In this document: piece by piece, positions 1-9,026 of the stretch
Position numbering within the stretch: position 1 is the stretch's first letter
How the letters are laid out: each line of letters begins with the position of its first letter
NCBI RefSeq assembly: GCF_001592935.1
Contig: NZ_LRDB01000008.1
Span: forward strand, 1-64,000
Source: Roseivirga echinicomitans
Lineage (GTDB): Bacteria > Bacteroidota > Bacteroidia > Cytophagales > Cyclobacteriaceae
Direction: 5' to 3'
DNA length: 64,000 bases
Program-made: the position numbers and the translations under genes
The notes under the pieces: generated by a model
Database searches by the model: none
Told to the model about the DNA's origin: nothing
What the model saw: the letters and a program-made list of their open reading frames with translations, nothing else

Positions 1-1449
1 AGTGTATGTTGTTCCACCATCTGCTGAACTTACCGCGGTCATCGTCCCGTTTGGAATGGTAATATCAGCATTGGCAAAGCCGGTCACTACTTCTGAGAAG
101 GTGAAAGTCACCAATGTCGTTTCGCCTGCCTTCAAAGCTGCATCTGCGATTGTGATGGTTACGGTTGGCTTTACATTCTCCAATGTGAAGGTCTCATCTG
201 TACTAGGGGCGGTTGTAGAAAGAGAACCAGATGGTTCACCATTATCAATTGTGGCTCTAAAAAGCAGATCGAAACTACTCAACTCACCTGGTTGATAAAG
301 GACTCCGTTAGCCAAGGGATTACCACTCTTTATGGATAAAACGAGCTCTTGGTCGTGTGCAGGTGAAGCCGTAGTAAATCTCAGCGTATATTGCGAACCT
401 GAAGTTACTGCAGCAGGTGTAGAAAATGTAAAGCTTTGGTCACCTGTCAAGCCAGACACATCAACGACTTCTGTAGCAAGAAGAGCTCCCCCTAAGCCCT
501 CTCCTTGCCTAAGTTCCATCGTCATATTACCGTTATAGCCATATTCTATAAATAAGTCTGCCTTAGTAAGATTCCCTGACGTATTAGCCTGAAAAGATTG
601 CCCCCATTCTGTTCGATCAATGGTATTAGTTGCCCCAGAACTAACGTTTTGGTCGATAACCTCAGGGTTACTTTCAATATCGTTAGTTCCCGATACTCCG
701 CCATTGCCTTTAATGTCTAGGTTAACCGTGCCGTTTGAATTGGTCAATCCAGTGACCGTCACATCATAAATAGCACCACTCACGGCCGCTACAGATGCAA
801 CAGTACCATCCCCAGCTGCTGTTCCGCTTAACGTAAAATCGGTCACATCTACATTTTTTACATTCCCAACAAATGTCACTCTGAACACCACCTGGTCAGC
901 ATTAGTAATAGCGCCTGTAGGCGTTTTTCTCGTGATTGAGGTAATTGTTGGAGCAGATATGACATTCCCAATGGTCGCAAAATGCTCAGCTCCATCGTCT
1001 GTATAAGGTATTGAATTATGCTCGTCAAGCTTCGTCTCTATAGCCCATATCCCCTTTGATACAGCTACATTTTCTCGGCCCTTTACTGTGAAATCTACAA
1101 TTGCTGATAATGAGCCAAAACCTGGTGTAGAATGTAATGTCAAATCTGAGGCGCTGGCATTTAAAGTCGCGGACATTCCCAATTCCAATTCCTCATCAAC
1201 CTGAATAGTTGTAGATCCGCTGAGAAATGTGCCTGTGTTCACCTTATGATAAGTAAAGCTGTGATTTAACCAATAACTACTTACATCGACTGTTGATCTA
1301 CCAATTTTCTTGATCTTGGCGGCTCTGTTAAGCACATCTACTTTGCTGAATCTGGTTTCAGTATGACCGGAGACAGGGTTCAATATTAGCAACAATACAA
1401 AAGCTTGCATTCTTACAAATGATCTGAGGCTTTTTGAATACACACGCAT
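1..1449 (-). CDS. Secreted Ig-like repeat surface protein, C-terminal part missing (window edge)
   Basis: The frame is open from an ATG at 1449 to the window edge (483 codons, no stop), so the C-terminus lies outside. It starts with a typical signal peptide (basic start, then a hydrophobic stretch ending near NPVSG). The middle has an adhesin-like segment beginning ITRKTPTGAITNADQVVF, common in Bacteroidota repeat proteins. Near the truncated end is VTFTFSEVVTGFANADITI, typical of a Big_12-like bacterial Ig domain. The role is probably cell surface or extracellular. Whether it ends in a T9SS sorting domain cannot be seen. It has its own upstream region with a putative LytTR operator at 1508-1537. 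The domain-type assignment is from memory of family motifs; secretion is well supported. Confidence 0.8.
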   Translation of the reverse strand, partial: MRVYSKSLRSFVRMQAFVLLLILNPVSGHTETRFSKVDVLNRAAKIKKIGRSTVDVSSYWLNHSFTYHKVNTGTFLSGSTTIQVDEELELGMSATLNASASDLTLHSTPGFGSLSAIVDFTVKGRENVAVSKGIWAIETKLDEHNSIPYTDDGAEHFATIGNVISAPTITSITRKTPTGAITNADQVVFRVTFVGNVKNVDVTDFTLSGTAAGDGTVASVAAVSGAIYDVTVTGLTNSNGTVNLDIKGNGGVSGTNDIESNPEVIDQNVSSGATNTIDRTEWGQSFQANTSGNLTKADLFIEYGYNGNMTMELRQGEGLGGALLATEVVDVSGLTGDQSFTFSTPAAVTSGSQYTLRFTTASPAHDQELVLSIKSGNPLANGVLYQPGELSSFDLLFRATIDNGEPSGSLSTTAPSTDETFTLENVKPTVTITIADAALKAGETTLVTFTFSEVVTGFANADITIPNGTMTAVSSADGGTTYT

Positions 1450-1507
1450 ATGATTGAGTTTAAATCAATATAAAAGTCATTGATTTAAGCAGGCTGAAAT
1501 GGGCAAT

Positions 1508-1537
1508 GTGCGTGAACAGCCTTTTTTTGTGCGTGAA
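1508..1537 (-). promoter_or_regulatory. Candidate LytTR operator: direct repeats GTGCGTGAA, 21 bp apart
   Basis: Two perfect 9-bp direct repeats GTGCGTGAA (1508-1516 and 1529-1537) are separated by exactly 12 bp. This 9-12-9 layout is the known geometry of LytTR-domain binding sites such as that of AgrA. It lies 59 bp upstream of the surface protein start at 1449. A -7-like TATATTGA sits at 1472-1465 on the minus strand, so the repeats would occupy roughly -43 to -72. A LytTR regulator is encoded at 2781-3509. Binding is inference. The rest of 1450-1799 holds no gene, only a short repeat AGACTTCGATG at about 1584-1615. Confidence 0.5.
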
Positions 1538-1799
1538 TGTAGGGAATCACGTACGCTAACTATCTGCTTCAATCATCTACGTCAAGACTTCGATGAGCAT
1601 TGAGACTTCGATGGTCAATGCAGCCTTGGATCGAAGTTATTTTAGTTAAAATGGGGATCACCTTCGCTAAAGCTTCGGTGATTGAGGAAGGAAATCAGGA
1701 TATCGGTGATCAGGAAACAGTAATCCGTTTAATATAAGAATGCTTATGGATTCCTCCTGAGCACGAATAACTGGTTCCTGATTTCTGATATACTCTTTA

Positions 1800-2681
1800 C
1801 TAAACATGGTGAAAATAGCCAATCAGCTCCACATCAGGCGATTCGGCCAATTGGCGTGGCGTAATTACTGTTTCTTTTACTTCTAGTGGCTGAATAGGTT
1901 TTTTGGTGGTAAAGGAGGGGTGAAAAAAATCTTCGCTAAGTTTTAGGTCTGGATGCACCTCAATTTTAGGATCAGCTTCCAGCTCCTTCACTTCTAGCTC
2001 ATAACCAGCGTTTTTGTAAATCATCGCTACCAATGTTGAGCAAGCCACCATCTCTTTTTGGTGCTCGCTACTGTATTCGTTGATAAGTGATTGAATCATA
2101 TCTACCATTTTATGAGCACCCCAAACTCCTAAATGCTTTTCGAGCATTTTATATAAGGCGCCATCAGTATAACGCATAGAGCAAATAACCGCCAACAACC
2201 AAGCTGTTTCATAAGAATAGGGTATAGAAACATCATCATAAAAAGCCCGTGTAGCGGCATTAATCTTCTGTTGGAAGTCAACAGGCAGTTCTCTTCTTCG
2301 GTACACATAAATATTTTTTACGCTCTCCTCTTTAAGCGTAGCTTCAAGTTCGGCTTGTACAATTCCGGCCCGGCCAGCCTGAACAATTCTATCTAAGTTA
2401 TTGGCTTGCTTATGCTGACCTCGATTCACATCCACATTTCCCCAAATGGCGGCATGATATATATTTCTGTACTCCTTTCCTTCCTTTCCTGGGTCGAACC
2501 AAGGGATCATGTAGAGCAACAGGTAGAACGCAGCGTGCATTCGTTTTTTGGGATCTTCTTCAAAATAATCCTTCTTAAGTTCATCTAAAAATTTGACATA
2601 ACTGAAGTCTTGATTTTCGAAAATGAGAACATCTCCGATTTGAAGGTCTGTTTGATGTAGTGGTTTCATTCTTAACTGCAT
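1800..2681 (-). CDS. YiiX-like permuted papain-fold cysteine hydrolase
   Basis: This 293-residue protein has the arrangement of the permuted NlpC/P60 (YiiX/YebB-like, papain-fold) enzymes: an early IGDVLIF strand, a histidine in YHAAIW (H76), and a late cysteine in VACSTLVAMIY (C214). These would form the catalytic pair. Such enzymes cleave amide or thioester bonds in cell-wall peptides or lipids; the substrate here is unknown. There is no clear signal peptide, so a cytoplasmic location is likely unless the start is wrong. A second ATG four codons downstream is possible. It follows the LytTR regulator on the same strand but has its own promoter-like region carrying 21-bp-spaced repeats (2724-2753). 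Confidence 0.65.
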   Translation of the reverse strand: MQLRMKPLHQTDLQIGDVLIFENQDFSYVKFLDELKKDYFEEDPKKRMHAAFYLLLYMIPWFDPGKEGKEYRNIYHAAIWGNVDVNRGQHKQANNLDRIVQAGRAGIVQAELEATLKEESVKNIYVYRRRELPVDFQQKINAATRAFYDDVSIPYSYETAWLLAVICSMRYTDGALYKMLEKHLGVWGAHKMVDMIQSLINEYSSEHQKEMVACSTLVAMIYKNAGYELEVKELEADPKIEVHPDLKLSEDFFHPSFTTKKPIQPLEVKETVITPRQLAESPDVELIGYFHHV

Positions 2682-2723
2682 TAAAATTCAATATACTGAA
2701 TTCAGAAAACAGCCCATAGATTT

Positions 2724-2753
2724 GTGCGCCAAGGCATTGCCTAAGGACGTGAA
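2724..2753 (-). promoter_or_regulatory. Candidate second LytTR operator, imperfect repeats
   Basis: GTGCGCCAA (2724-2732) and GGACGTGAA (2745-2753) each match seven of nine bases of the perfect GTGCGTGAA repeat found at 1508-1537, and they are also exactly 21 bp apart. The minus-strand sequence TATATTGA follows at 2695-2688, 28 bp beyond the proximal repeat, the same octamer as in the first site. The gene start is at 2681. The shared spacing and shared downstream octamer suggest a common regulator, presumably the LytTR protein encoded just upstream. Inference only. Confidence 0.4.
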
Positions 2754-2780
2754 CGTATTCTTTTTGGGTGTAAAGGAAAA

Positions 2781-3509
2781 CTAAAGCATCTGGAGGCGTT
2801 GGATCAATCCCTCTTTATATGATTTTCCCAAAGGGGTTTCAGTTTCATTGATTCGGATCACATAGAGTTGAAGGTCGATGTCTTGAATTTTAGACGCATT
2901 TACAATATATGATCGGTGCGTCTGTACAAATATTGTTGAATCAAGTTTTTCCGCCAAGTCTTTTAGAGATTGACGCAGCGTATATTTTCTGTTTTCTGTG
3001 AAGAGATTAATGTACTTGTCTTCAACTTCCACCCAAAGTATCTTATTGATTTCAACCTTCACCAGACGATTCCTTTCCTTTACAAAAAATGCGTTTTTTG
3101 CTAACGCTACACTTTCTGCTTTGTCAAATACTTTTGTGTCTTCTGAATGAGCACGCTGAAGGGCCAACTCCATGCTCCTTTCTAAAGTATCCGGATCGAA
3201 TGGTTTGATCAAATACCCATAAGGCCCAGTAGTTTTTGCTCGCTCAAAAGTCTCTTTGTCATCTAAGGAAGTAATGAATATAATTGGGGTATGTTGAATA
3301 GATTGAATCTCTTTTGCTAAGTCAATACCCGTCATCTCTCCATTAAGGTTAATGTCCATAAGCACCATATCTGGCTTACTGGATTTAAATAGATTCAAGG
3401 CTATTTTTCCTTCTTGGGCTACTCCTACCACTTGATAGCCGAGTTCATCAATGAACATTTCAAGGGTGTCGGAGTAGTTTGGATCGTCTTCAACAATTAG
3501 AACATACAT
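2781..3509 (-). CDS. LytTR-family response regulator
   Basis: A 242-residue two-domain regulator. The receiver domain (about 1-120) has the acidic pair in VEDD, phosphoacceptor D52 in LMDIN, T80 in FITS and K102 in LIKPF. A linker follows, then a LytTR DNA-binding domain (about 135-242) with the characteristic ILWVEVEDKYINLFT and FVQTHRSYIVN segments. It is encoded 128 bp downstream of the 7TMR-DISM kinase on the same strand, so the two most likely form a two-component pair. Candidate targets are the two downstream genes, whose upstream regions carry 9-bp direct repeats at 21-bp spacing. Confidence 0.92.
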   Translation of the reverse strand: MYVLIVEDDPNYSDTLEMFIDELGYQVVGVAQEGKIALNLFKSSKPDMVLMDINLNGEMTGIDLAKEIQSIQHTPIIFITSLDDKETFERAKTTGPYGYLIKPFDPDTLERSMELALQRAHSEDTKVFDKAESVALAKNAFFVKERNRLVKVEINKILWVEVEDKYINLFTENRKYTLRQSLKDLAEKLDSTIFVQTHRSYIVNASKIQDIDLQLYVIRINETETPLGKSYKEGLIQRLQML

Positions 3510-3637
3510 GCTTCTGATTAAGGATAATGAGTGCCCAAAATAGCAATAACACTTTACTATAAGAATCTTTTATTACAAGTCTGTAATAATTCTATTTTAA
3601 GTACAAAGCAACTCCGAACATATCTAATTTAAGTGCA

Positions 3638-5590
3638 CTAGGCCTTAGGTAAAGCCACTGTAAATGTGGTGCCAATATTCAGTTTGCTCGTAACGCTAAT
3701 TTGTCCTCTGTTCATCTGCGTAAACTCTTTACAGAGTTTTAAGCCTAAGCCAAAGCCCTTTTCGCCCCGCTGCCCAAGTTCTCCTTTTACACTCTCCCTA
3801 AATAATTGAGATAAAGTCTGCTCATCCATACCCATGCCTTGGTCTTCAATTTCAATTTCAACCATTCCTTCATTCTGTTGAGTTGAAATTCTTATTTCAC
3901 CCTCATCTCCTGTAAACTTCAAAGCATTGCTCAACAGGTTACGGATGATGGTAGAAGTAGTATTTATATCTGCATAGGCATATTTCACAGATATTTCACA
4001 GACCACATTGATATCCTTAGATTCCGCTAAAGATCGATACAACTCAATATTTTCTTTCACTAGCACATCTAAATCTAGTTTAGAAGGATGGTGTGGTACT
4101 CCACCCGTTTGGGATGTAGCCCAGTTCAGCAGATTGTTCAACAAATGATTCAATTGGTCAATGGATTGATCAATCTTCGCCCCCATTTCCAACAATTTTT
4201 CTTGTTTATCCTTTCGAATAAAGTACTCTAACTTTTGACCGACACCTTGCAAGGCGATCATCGGGCTTCTGAGGTCATGTGCTATAATAGAGAAAAACTT
4301 GTCTTTGGTGGCATTTGCGTCTTGAAGCTCTTGAGTTCTTTCCTCCACCTTTTTTTCCAAAACTATTCGCTGTTCGCCTAAAAGTCTGGTTTTGAATTGC
4401 TCTTTTTCCAATTCTTTTTCTGCAATTTCTTTGCGCATCCCTTTAATTCTGGCCGCCAAAGCAAAGGATAAAAGTACTGCCTCTAATGAACCTCCCAATT
4501 CTATCCCATAAGTAGTAAACCAGTATTCAGGCATAAGTCCGGCTCCTCTCAAAGTAACCACTACTAAGCCAAGAATATATGGAAACCAAGCAATGATGTA
4601 GAACTGTGCCGTTTTATACCCTCTTAAGTAAGCTCGGGTGCCAATAGCGATATAAGAAGGAAAGGCTATCAAAACCAGAATGCGCCCATACATAAGGAGT
4701 TCGGTGGCATTGTAGAAAACACTCAATATAGACATGAGCAAACTAGCCCCAGCAACAACCCAGAGGTACTTGTCCAGCTTTGGGTCAAACTTTTTCAGAT
4801 TCAGAAAAGTAGCCGCAAAGCGACTGGAACAGGCCATGCTCAAGCCAGCAAAAGTCAAATAGATATGAGAATCCATTTGAGGATTACTGGGCCAAAAATA
4901 GACATACCCATAACCATTAAGTACGATGGAAGTCGCCAGCCCAAAGACCGTGGTGCCTACATACAGCAAATATGCCCTATCTTTTAAAGAAAGGTAAAGC
5001 ATAAAATTGTAAATAGCCATAACGAACATTAGTCCGAAAAACAGCCCTAGAAGTAGTACCCTAGCTGTTTTATAGTTTCCATATTCAGATAAAGGCTTTA
5101 TCAGAATTGGGACGGCCATAGTGCCTGAAGTACTGATCTTTATATAGATAGAACTTTGAGCTAAATCTGGACTAATCGCTAAACTGAACTCCGCGCCTCC
5201 TACTGTCTTGCTGTATGGTGATAAGGCATGACCCGTCTTTTGTTCGATCCAATTGCCATTTATACCTTGAGTAAAAAAGCTAATGTAATCCAAAGAGGGT
5301 TGGCTTACTTCAAGCATCAAAGTTTCTTGGGAAGTCTGGGATATATCTACCCTAAACCAATAAGTACTCTTATCGAAACCAAAGTTTGGGGACTCTAGTT
5401 TATTAGCATCAAAAGTTTGCTGAACCTCGTCTTGCAGTATCTGGTCAATTGAAATGTCATTTGTGCTGTCTATAAAGTAGTGAATACTGTATTCGAGCTT
5501 AGAGGATTCTGAAGTTTGCGCAAACGCATGAAAGGACATTGCAAAACTTGTAAATAAAACTACAAGACCGATAACGAGCCTATATTTCAC
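3638..5590 (-). CDS. 7TMR-DISM sensor histidine kinase
   Basis: A 650-residue membrane kinase. It has a signal peptide (1-24), a periplasmic 7TMR-DISM extracellular domain (about 30-170, including STYWFRVDI), seven transmembrane helices (about 175-385), a coiled-coil linker (390-425), HisKA with phosphorylated H438 in SIIAHDLRSP, and a HATPase domain with an N box (NLLSNALKF, about 551) and G boxes (DQGMGMD and GFGLGL). DISM extracellular domains are thought to bind small ligands such as carbohydrates; the ligand here is unknown. The LytTR regulator follows on the same strand. A minus-strand promoter should lie in 5591-5790, but no strong match was seen. Confidence 0.93.
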   Translation of the reverse strand: MKYRLVIGLVVLFTSFAMSFHAFAQTSESSKLEYSIHYFIDSTNDISIDQILQDEVQQTFDANKLESPNFGFDKSTYWFRVDISQTSQETLMLEVSQPSLDYISFFTQGINGNWIEQKTGHALSPYSKTVGGAEFSLAISPDLAQSSIYIKISTSGTMAVPILIKPLSEYGNYKTARVLLLGLFFGLMFVMAIYNFMLYLSLKDRAYLLYVGTTVFGLATSIVLNGYGYVYFWPSNPQMDSHIYLTFAGLSMACSSRFAATFLNLKKFDPKLDKYLWVVAGASLLMSILSVFYNATELLMYGRILVLIAFPSYIAIGTRAYLRGYKTAQFYIIAWFPYILGLVVVTLRGAGLMPEYWFTTYGIELGGSLEAVLLSFALAARIKGMRKEIAEKELEKEQFKTRLLGEQRIVLEKKVEERTQELQDANATKDKFFSIIAHDLRSPMIALQGVGQKLEYFIRKDKQEKLLEMGAKIDQSIDQLNHLLNNLLNWATSQTGGVPHHPSKLDLDVLVKENIELYRSLAESKDINVVCEISVKYAYADINTTSTIIRNLLSNALKFTGDEGEIRISTQQNEGMVEIEIEDQGMGMDEQTLSQLFRESVKGELGQRGEKGFGLGLKLCKEFTQMNRGQISVTSKLNIGTTFTVALPKA

Positions 5591-5781
5591 AATTGTCTAA
5601 AAATTCAGTTGAGTACTTAATAAGCAATCTAGGTTCAATTTATTAAGCTAACAACATGAATTGATAAACGGTGACATATTCTTAAATTGTCAATAAGGAA
5701 ATACAATTGCCTCATCAAGAATTAACAATTCCTTGACAGTTATTACTCACCATTAACCTCTCAATTCAATTTTCAATTTCC

Positions 5782-5789
5782 TAGATTTG
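5782..5789 (+). promoter_or_regulatory. Bacteroidota -7 box (TAGATTTG) before marC-like gene
   Basis: TAGATTTG fits the Bacteroidota TAnnTTTG -7 consensus and lies 12 bp before the ATG at 5802. No TTG -33 element is visible at the expected distance. The implied leader is very short. Confidence 0.35.
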
Positions 5790-5801
5790 TAAAAAAAAGT
5801 G

Positions 5802-6380
5802 ATGTTCAATTTTAAGGAAATACTTTCAGTCACCCTGATTCTCTTTTCGGTGATCGATATTCTGGGCTCTATTCCGATTGTTATCGACCTCAGAAAAAAA
5901 GTAGGTCATGTGCAATCTGGAAAAGCTACATTGGTTGCTGGTATCTTAATGATTCTCTTCCTTTTTGCCGGAGACAACCTGCTTGGTCTATTTGGTATTG
6001 ATGTTGGCTCTTTTGCAATTGCTGGCGCCATCATCATGTTCATTATTGGTATGGAGATGATATTAGGGAGAAACTTCTTTAAAAACGAACCTATTGAAGG
6101 CGCGAAGAACAACTCTTCCATTGTGCCTATCGCTTTTCCATTGATTGCAGGAGCAGGAACTCTAACCACCCTTGTTTCGATCAAAGCCGAGTATAGTGAA
6201 CTCAATATTTTGGTAGGCATTATTGTCAACTTAGGCTTTGTTTACCTGGTATTGAAATCTACTGATTGGTTAGAGAAGAAGATTGGTGCTGGCGGAATTG
6301 GCGTTTTACAAAAAGTATTCGGTATCATTCTATTGTCCATCGCCATCAAACTATTCAAAGACAACATCATTAATTTATGA
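5802..6380 (+). CDS. MarC/YhcE-family integral membrane protein
   Basis: A 192-residue protein of about six transmembrane helices, matching MarC (NAAT/UPF0056 family): an early SVIDILGSIPIVIDL segment and a central PIAFPLIAGAGTLTT loop, both diagnostic. The function of the family remains uncertain; the original link to antibiotic resistance was not upheld. A GTG lies immediately before the ATG, but the ATG at 5802 is preferred. The stop overlaps the ATG of rnhA (ATGA), so the two genes are translationally coupled. Confidence 0.9.
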   Translation: MFNFKEILSVTLILFSVIDILGSIPIVIDLRKKVGHVQSGKATLVAGILMILFLFAGDNLLGLFGIDVGSFAIAGAIIMFIIGMEMILGRNFFKNEPIEGAKNNSSIVPIAFPLIAGAGTLTTLVSIKAEYSELNILVGIIVNLGFVYLVLKSTDWLEKKIGAGGIGVLQKVFGIILLSIAIKLFKDNIINL

Positions 6381-6838
6381 TCATTATCTATACTGACGGT
6401 TCTTCTCGCGGAAACCCTGGCCCCGGTGGCTATGGCACTGTGCTCAAATACATGGAACACCGAAAAGAACTCTCAGAAGGCTTTAGAAAAACCACAAACA
6501 ACCGCATGGAGTTGCTGGCTGTAATCGCAGGTCTCGAAGCCATTACGAAGCCAAATGCTCCCGTCACCGTGTATTCCGATTCAAAGTATGTAATCGATTC
6601 CGTTGACAAGGGTTGGCTGTGGGGCTGGATGAAAAAGGGCTTTAGGGGAAAGAAGAACAAAGACCTCTGGCTGCGCTTTGCTGAAGTCTATAAAAAACAC
6701 AGGGTTACTTTTCAGTGGGTAAAGGGCCATGCTGGAATTCCAGAAAATGAAAGATGCGATGAGTTAGCGGTAGAAGCAGCTTTGGGCAATGATCTGAAAA
6801 TCGACACCGAGTTTGAAAACGGCATCAACGACTTTTAA
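6377..6838 (+). CDS. rnhA: Ribonuclease HI
   Basis: Cytoplasmic endonuclease that cleaves the RNA strand of RNA-DNA hybrids, removing primers and R-loops. The 153-residue length is usual. The catalytic residues are visible: D7 (YTDGSSRGNPGPGG), E45 (NNRMELLA), D68 (VYSDSKYV) and D128 (NERCDELA), with H118 in VKGHAG as the flexible-loop histidine. The basic handle region (WGWMKKGFRGKKNKDLW) is also present. It overlaps the MarC-family gene by 4 bp. Confidence 0.97.
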   Translation: MIIIYTDGSSRGNPGPGGYGTVLKYMEHRKELSEGFRKTTNNRMELLAVIAGLEAITKPNAPVTVYSDSKYVIDSVDKGWLWGWMKKGFRGKKNKDLWLRFAEVYKKHRVTFQWVKGHAGIPENERCDELAVEAALGNDLKIDTEFENGINDF

Positions 6839-6921
6839 ATAAAAGAATTGAGCTTTACATGAGTATTCTGAATTGATGATTCCCAACTCGTAAATTGAAA
6901 TCCTAAAATCTAAATTTCACA

Positions 6922-7641
6922 ATGGCCAATTCCTTCTTCCAGTTTAAGCAGTTTAGAATAGAGCAGGGTAATTGCGGAATGAAAGTAACCACAGAAGGTT
7001 GTCTGTTTGGTGCCTTGGATTTAGTGCCAACATCTTTCCACCCTCAGCGAATTCTAGATATAGGAACGGGTACTGGCCTTTTAGCACTTATGAAAGCCCA
7101 GCAAACTGAAGCGAAAATAGACGGAATTGAAATTGATGAAACCGCTTTTCAGCAAGCGAAAGTAAACTTCGAGAACTCCCCTTGGCTCAATCGTTTATCC
7201 GCAATCCATGTTGACCTTCTTGAATTCAAAGCCAACGGTCTCTACGATCAAATCATCTGTAACCCACCCTTTTTTCAAGATAATCAACTGGGCAACAATC
7301 GCCAAAAGAACAAGGCCATTCATAACTCAAGCCTCTCCTTCGATGATTTAGCAACAAGTATCTCCAGATTGCTGAACCCAGAAACAGGAATTGCTTCTGC
7401 TCTTTATCCCGAATATGAAATGAGTGTCTTTAGTCAAAAAATGGAAGAGCGAGGGTTTTATACTGTAGCTGATGTCCAAATTCACAATCAGGTAGGCAAA
7501 CCAATTTTCAGAAGGGTTAAATCCTTTTCAAGAATAAAACCTGAAGTGAATACAACAGAAACAATTATTATTAAAGAAAACAGTGGCGCCTATACCGAAG
7601 AGTTCATCCGTTTACTGAAAGACTATTACCTCCACCTTTGA
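6922..7641 (+). CDS. tRNA1(Val) adenine-37 N6-methyltransferase (TrmN6/YfiC type)
   Basis: A 239-residue Rossmann-fold methyltransferase. The SAM-binding motif ILDIGTGTGLLALM lies at about 44-57 and the N6-adenine motif NPPFF at 114-118. The amino-terminal GMKVTTEGCLFGA (about 19-31) is typical of YfiC/TrmN6, which methylates A37 of tRNA1(Val). The target in this organism is inferred from the family. It is a stand-alone gene, 83 bp after rnhA. Confidence 0.85.
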   Translation: MANSFFQFKQFRIEQGNCGMKVTTEGCLFGALDLVPTSFHPQRILDIGTGTGLLALMKAQQTEAKIDGIEIDETAFQQAKVNFENSPWLNRLSAIHVDLLEFKANGLYDQIICNPPFFQDNQLGNNRQKNKAIHNSSLSFDDLATSISRLLNPETGIASALYPEYEMSVFSQKMEERGFYTVADVQIHNQVGKPIFRRVKSFSRIKPEVNTTETIIIKENSGAYTEEFIRLLKDYYLHL

Positions 7642-7722
7642 TCTGATTTTGAGGAGAAGACATTAATTGTTGCAGAGCCTAATTTATCTAAATATCTTCA
7701 CTCCCCTTACCTCATAAAGAAT

Positions 7723-8466
7723 ATGGAAGTTTTAGGAATTGACATTGGTGGCACTGGAATAAAAGGCGCTATTGTAGATACGCTTACTGGAGAAATGATT
7801 TCGAAAAGGTATAGGCTTGACACCCCTCAACCCTCTACCCCAGAAGCCTTGGCCAAAACCGTCAAAAAGCTGAAAGACCATTTTGAATGGAATGGGTTAG
7901 TTGGATGCGCATTTCCAACGGTAGTGATTAATGGAAAAGCCATTTACAGTAGCAACTTAGACGATTCTTGGGTGGGAACTCAAATCGATGAAACGTTGAG
8001 CGAGTATTGTGATGGATTGAAGTTCACTGTCATCAATGATGCCGATGCCGCAGGGATAGCTGAAATGCGATTTGGCGTAGGGAAAGGCCTAGCAGGTTTA
8101 GTAATTACAATCACCATTGGCACTGGCTTGGGCAGCGGTGTTTTCTATAATGGTCAGCTCATTCCTAATTTCGAGCTGGGTCGAATTTACGGCCATGATG
8201 GGAATGTGATTGAGCACTACGCTGCTGGATCGGCCAAGACCAGAGATGAATTAAGCTTTAAGGAATATGGTAAACGATTTAATTTTTTCCTGAATCACGT
8301 TCAAAGGATTTGCTCACCGGATCACATTATTATTGGTGGTGGCTTGAGCAAAAAAATTCACAAGTTCAAAAAGCATATCAAAATCAACACGCCTTATTCT
8401 GTTTCAGCAAAACTTAATAATTCAGGAATTATCGGAGCTGCAATGTATGCGGCAGAAAAGGCATAA
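7723..8466 (+). CDS. ppgK: Polyphosphate glucokinase, ROK family
   Basis: A 247-residue ROK/ASKHA kinase matching PpgK: phosphate-binding GIDIGGTGIKGAIVD at 5-19, SNLDDSWVG and INDADAAGIAEM in the sugar and catalytic region, and TIGTGLGSGVF. It phosphorylates glucose using inorganic polyphosphate (or ATP in some members). The ELGR and GHDG segment fits the polyphosphate-glucokinase subgroup and not the general ROK repressors; no HTH domain is present. A bidirectional terminator follows at 8498-8533. Confidence 0.85.
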   Translation: MEVLGIDIGGTGIKGAIVDTLTGEMISKRYRLDTPQPSTPEALAKTVKKLKDHFEWNGLVGCAFPTVVINGKAIYSSNLDDSWVGTQIDETLSEYCDGLKFTVINDADAAGIAEMRFGVGKGLAGLVITITIGTGLGSGVFYNGQLIPNFELGRIYGHDGNVIEHYAAGSAKTRDELSFKEYGKRFNFFLNHVQRICSPDHIIIGGGLSKKIHKFKKHIKINTPYSVSAKLNNSGIIGAAMYAAEKA

Positions 8467-8497
8467 CGGTTCACGAAGACATTTAGAAGCAAGGCAT

Positions 8498-8533
8498 AAA
8501 AAAAGCGGCTGAATCAATGATTCAGCCGCTTTT
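8498..8533. terminator. Bidirectional terminator between ppgK and rplI
   Basis: Twelve bases GCGGCTGAATCA (8505-8516) are perfectly complementary to TGATTCAGCCGC (8518-8529), with an A-run before and a T-run after. It serves the convergent ppgK and ribosomal-protein operons. Confidence 0.9.
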
Positions 8534-8554
8534 CAATTATATATCCTTTGGGAA

Positions 8555-9001
8555 TTACTCCGCTACAACGTTGAATTTAACGTCTTTCTTCACCGACTTA
8601 TGCAAATCAATTTCAGCTTCGTACTCGCCAATATTTTTCACTTCACCTTTGAAAGAAATTTTCTTTCTGTCAACTTCCACACCTTTAGCAGCTTTCAAAG
8701 CATCAGAAATTTGTAGGGTAGTAACCGCTCCAAAAATCTTTCCGCTATCACCAGCTTTTGCTTTAATTTCAAGGACAGTATCTCCAATTGCATCAGCAAT
8801 TGCTTGAGCGTCTCCCATGATCTTTTCAGCTTTGTGCGACATTTGCTTTACTGTCTCTTCAGTGTGTTTCTTGTTAGATACACTAGCGATAACAGCAAAT
8901 CCTTGTGGAATAAGGTAATTTCTTCCGTATCCAGGCTTTACAGCAACAAGATCATTTTTATAACCTAAGCCCTTGATATCAGTCTTTAATATTACTTCCA
9001 T
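8555..9001 (-). CDS. rplI: 50S ribosomal protein L9
   Basis: The 148-residue length is standard. The N-terminal domain has MEVILKTDIKGLGYKNDLVAV and the GYGRNYLIPQGFA signature, followed by the long connecting helix and C-terminal domain. It binds 23S rRNA and stabilises the L1 stalk region. It is the last gene of rpsF-rpsR-rplI and is closed by the terminator at 8498-8533. Confidence 0.98.
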   Translation of the reverse strand: MEVILKTDIKGLGYKNDLVAVKPGYGRNYLIPQGFAVIASVSNKKHTEETVKQMSHKAEKIMGDAQAIADAIGDTVLEIKAKAGDSGKIFGAVTTLQISDALKAAKGVEVDRKKISFKGEVKNIGEYEAEIDLHKSVKKDVKFNVVAE

Positions 9002-9026
9002 TCTGCTTTACTTTAAAGGGTTCAAA

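Noticed and set aside
2-538. Plus-strand open frames of 97 and 68 residues opposite the surface protein
   Set aside because: They are antisense shadows of the continuous minus-strand secreted-protein frame.
1584-1615. AGACTTCGATG repeat as CRISPR-like or mobile-element trace
   Set aside because: Only two short copies, no unique spacers of constant length, no neighbouring cas or transposase gene.
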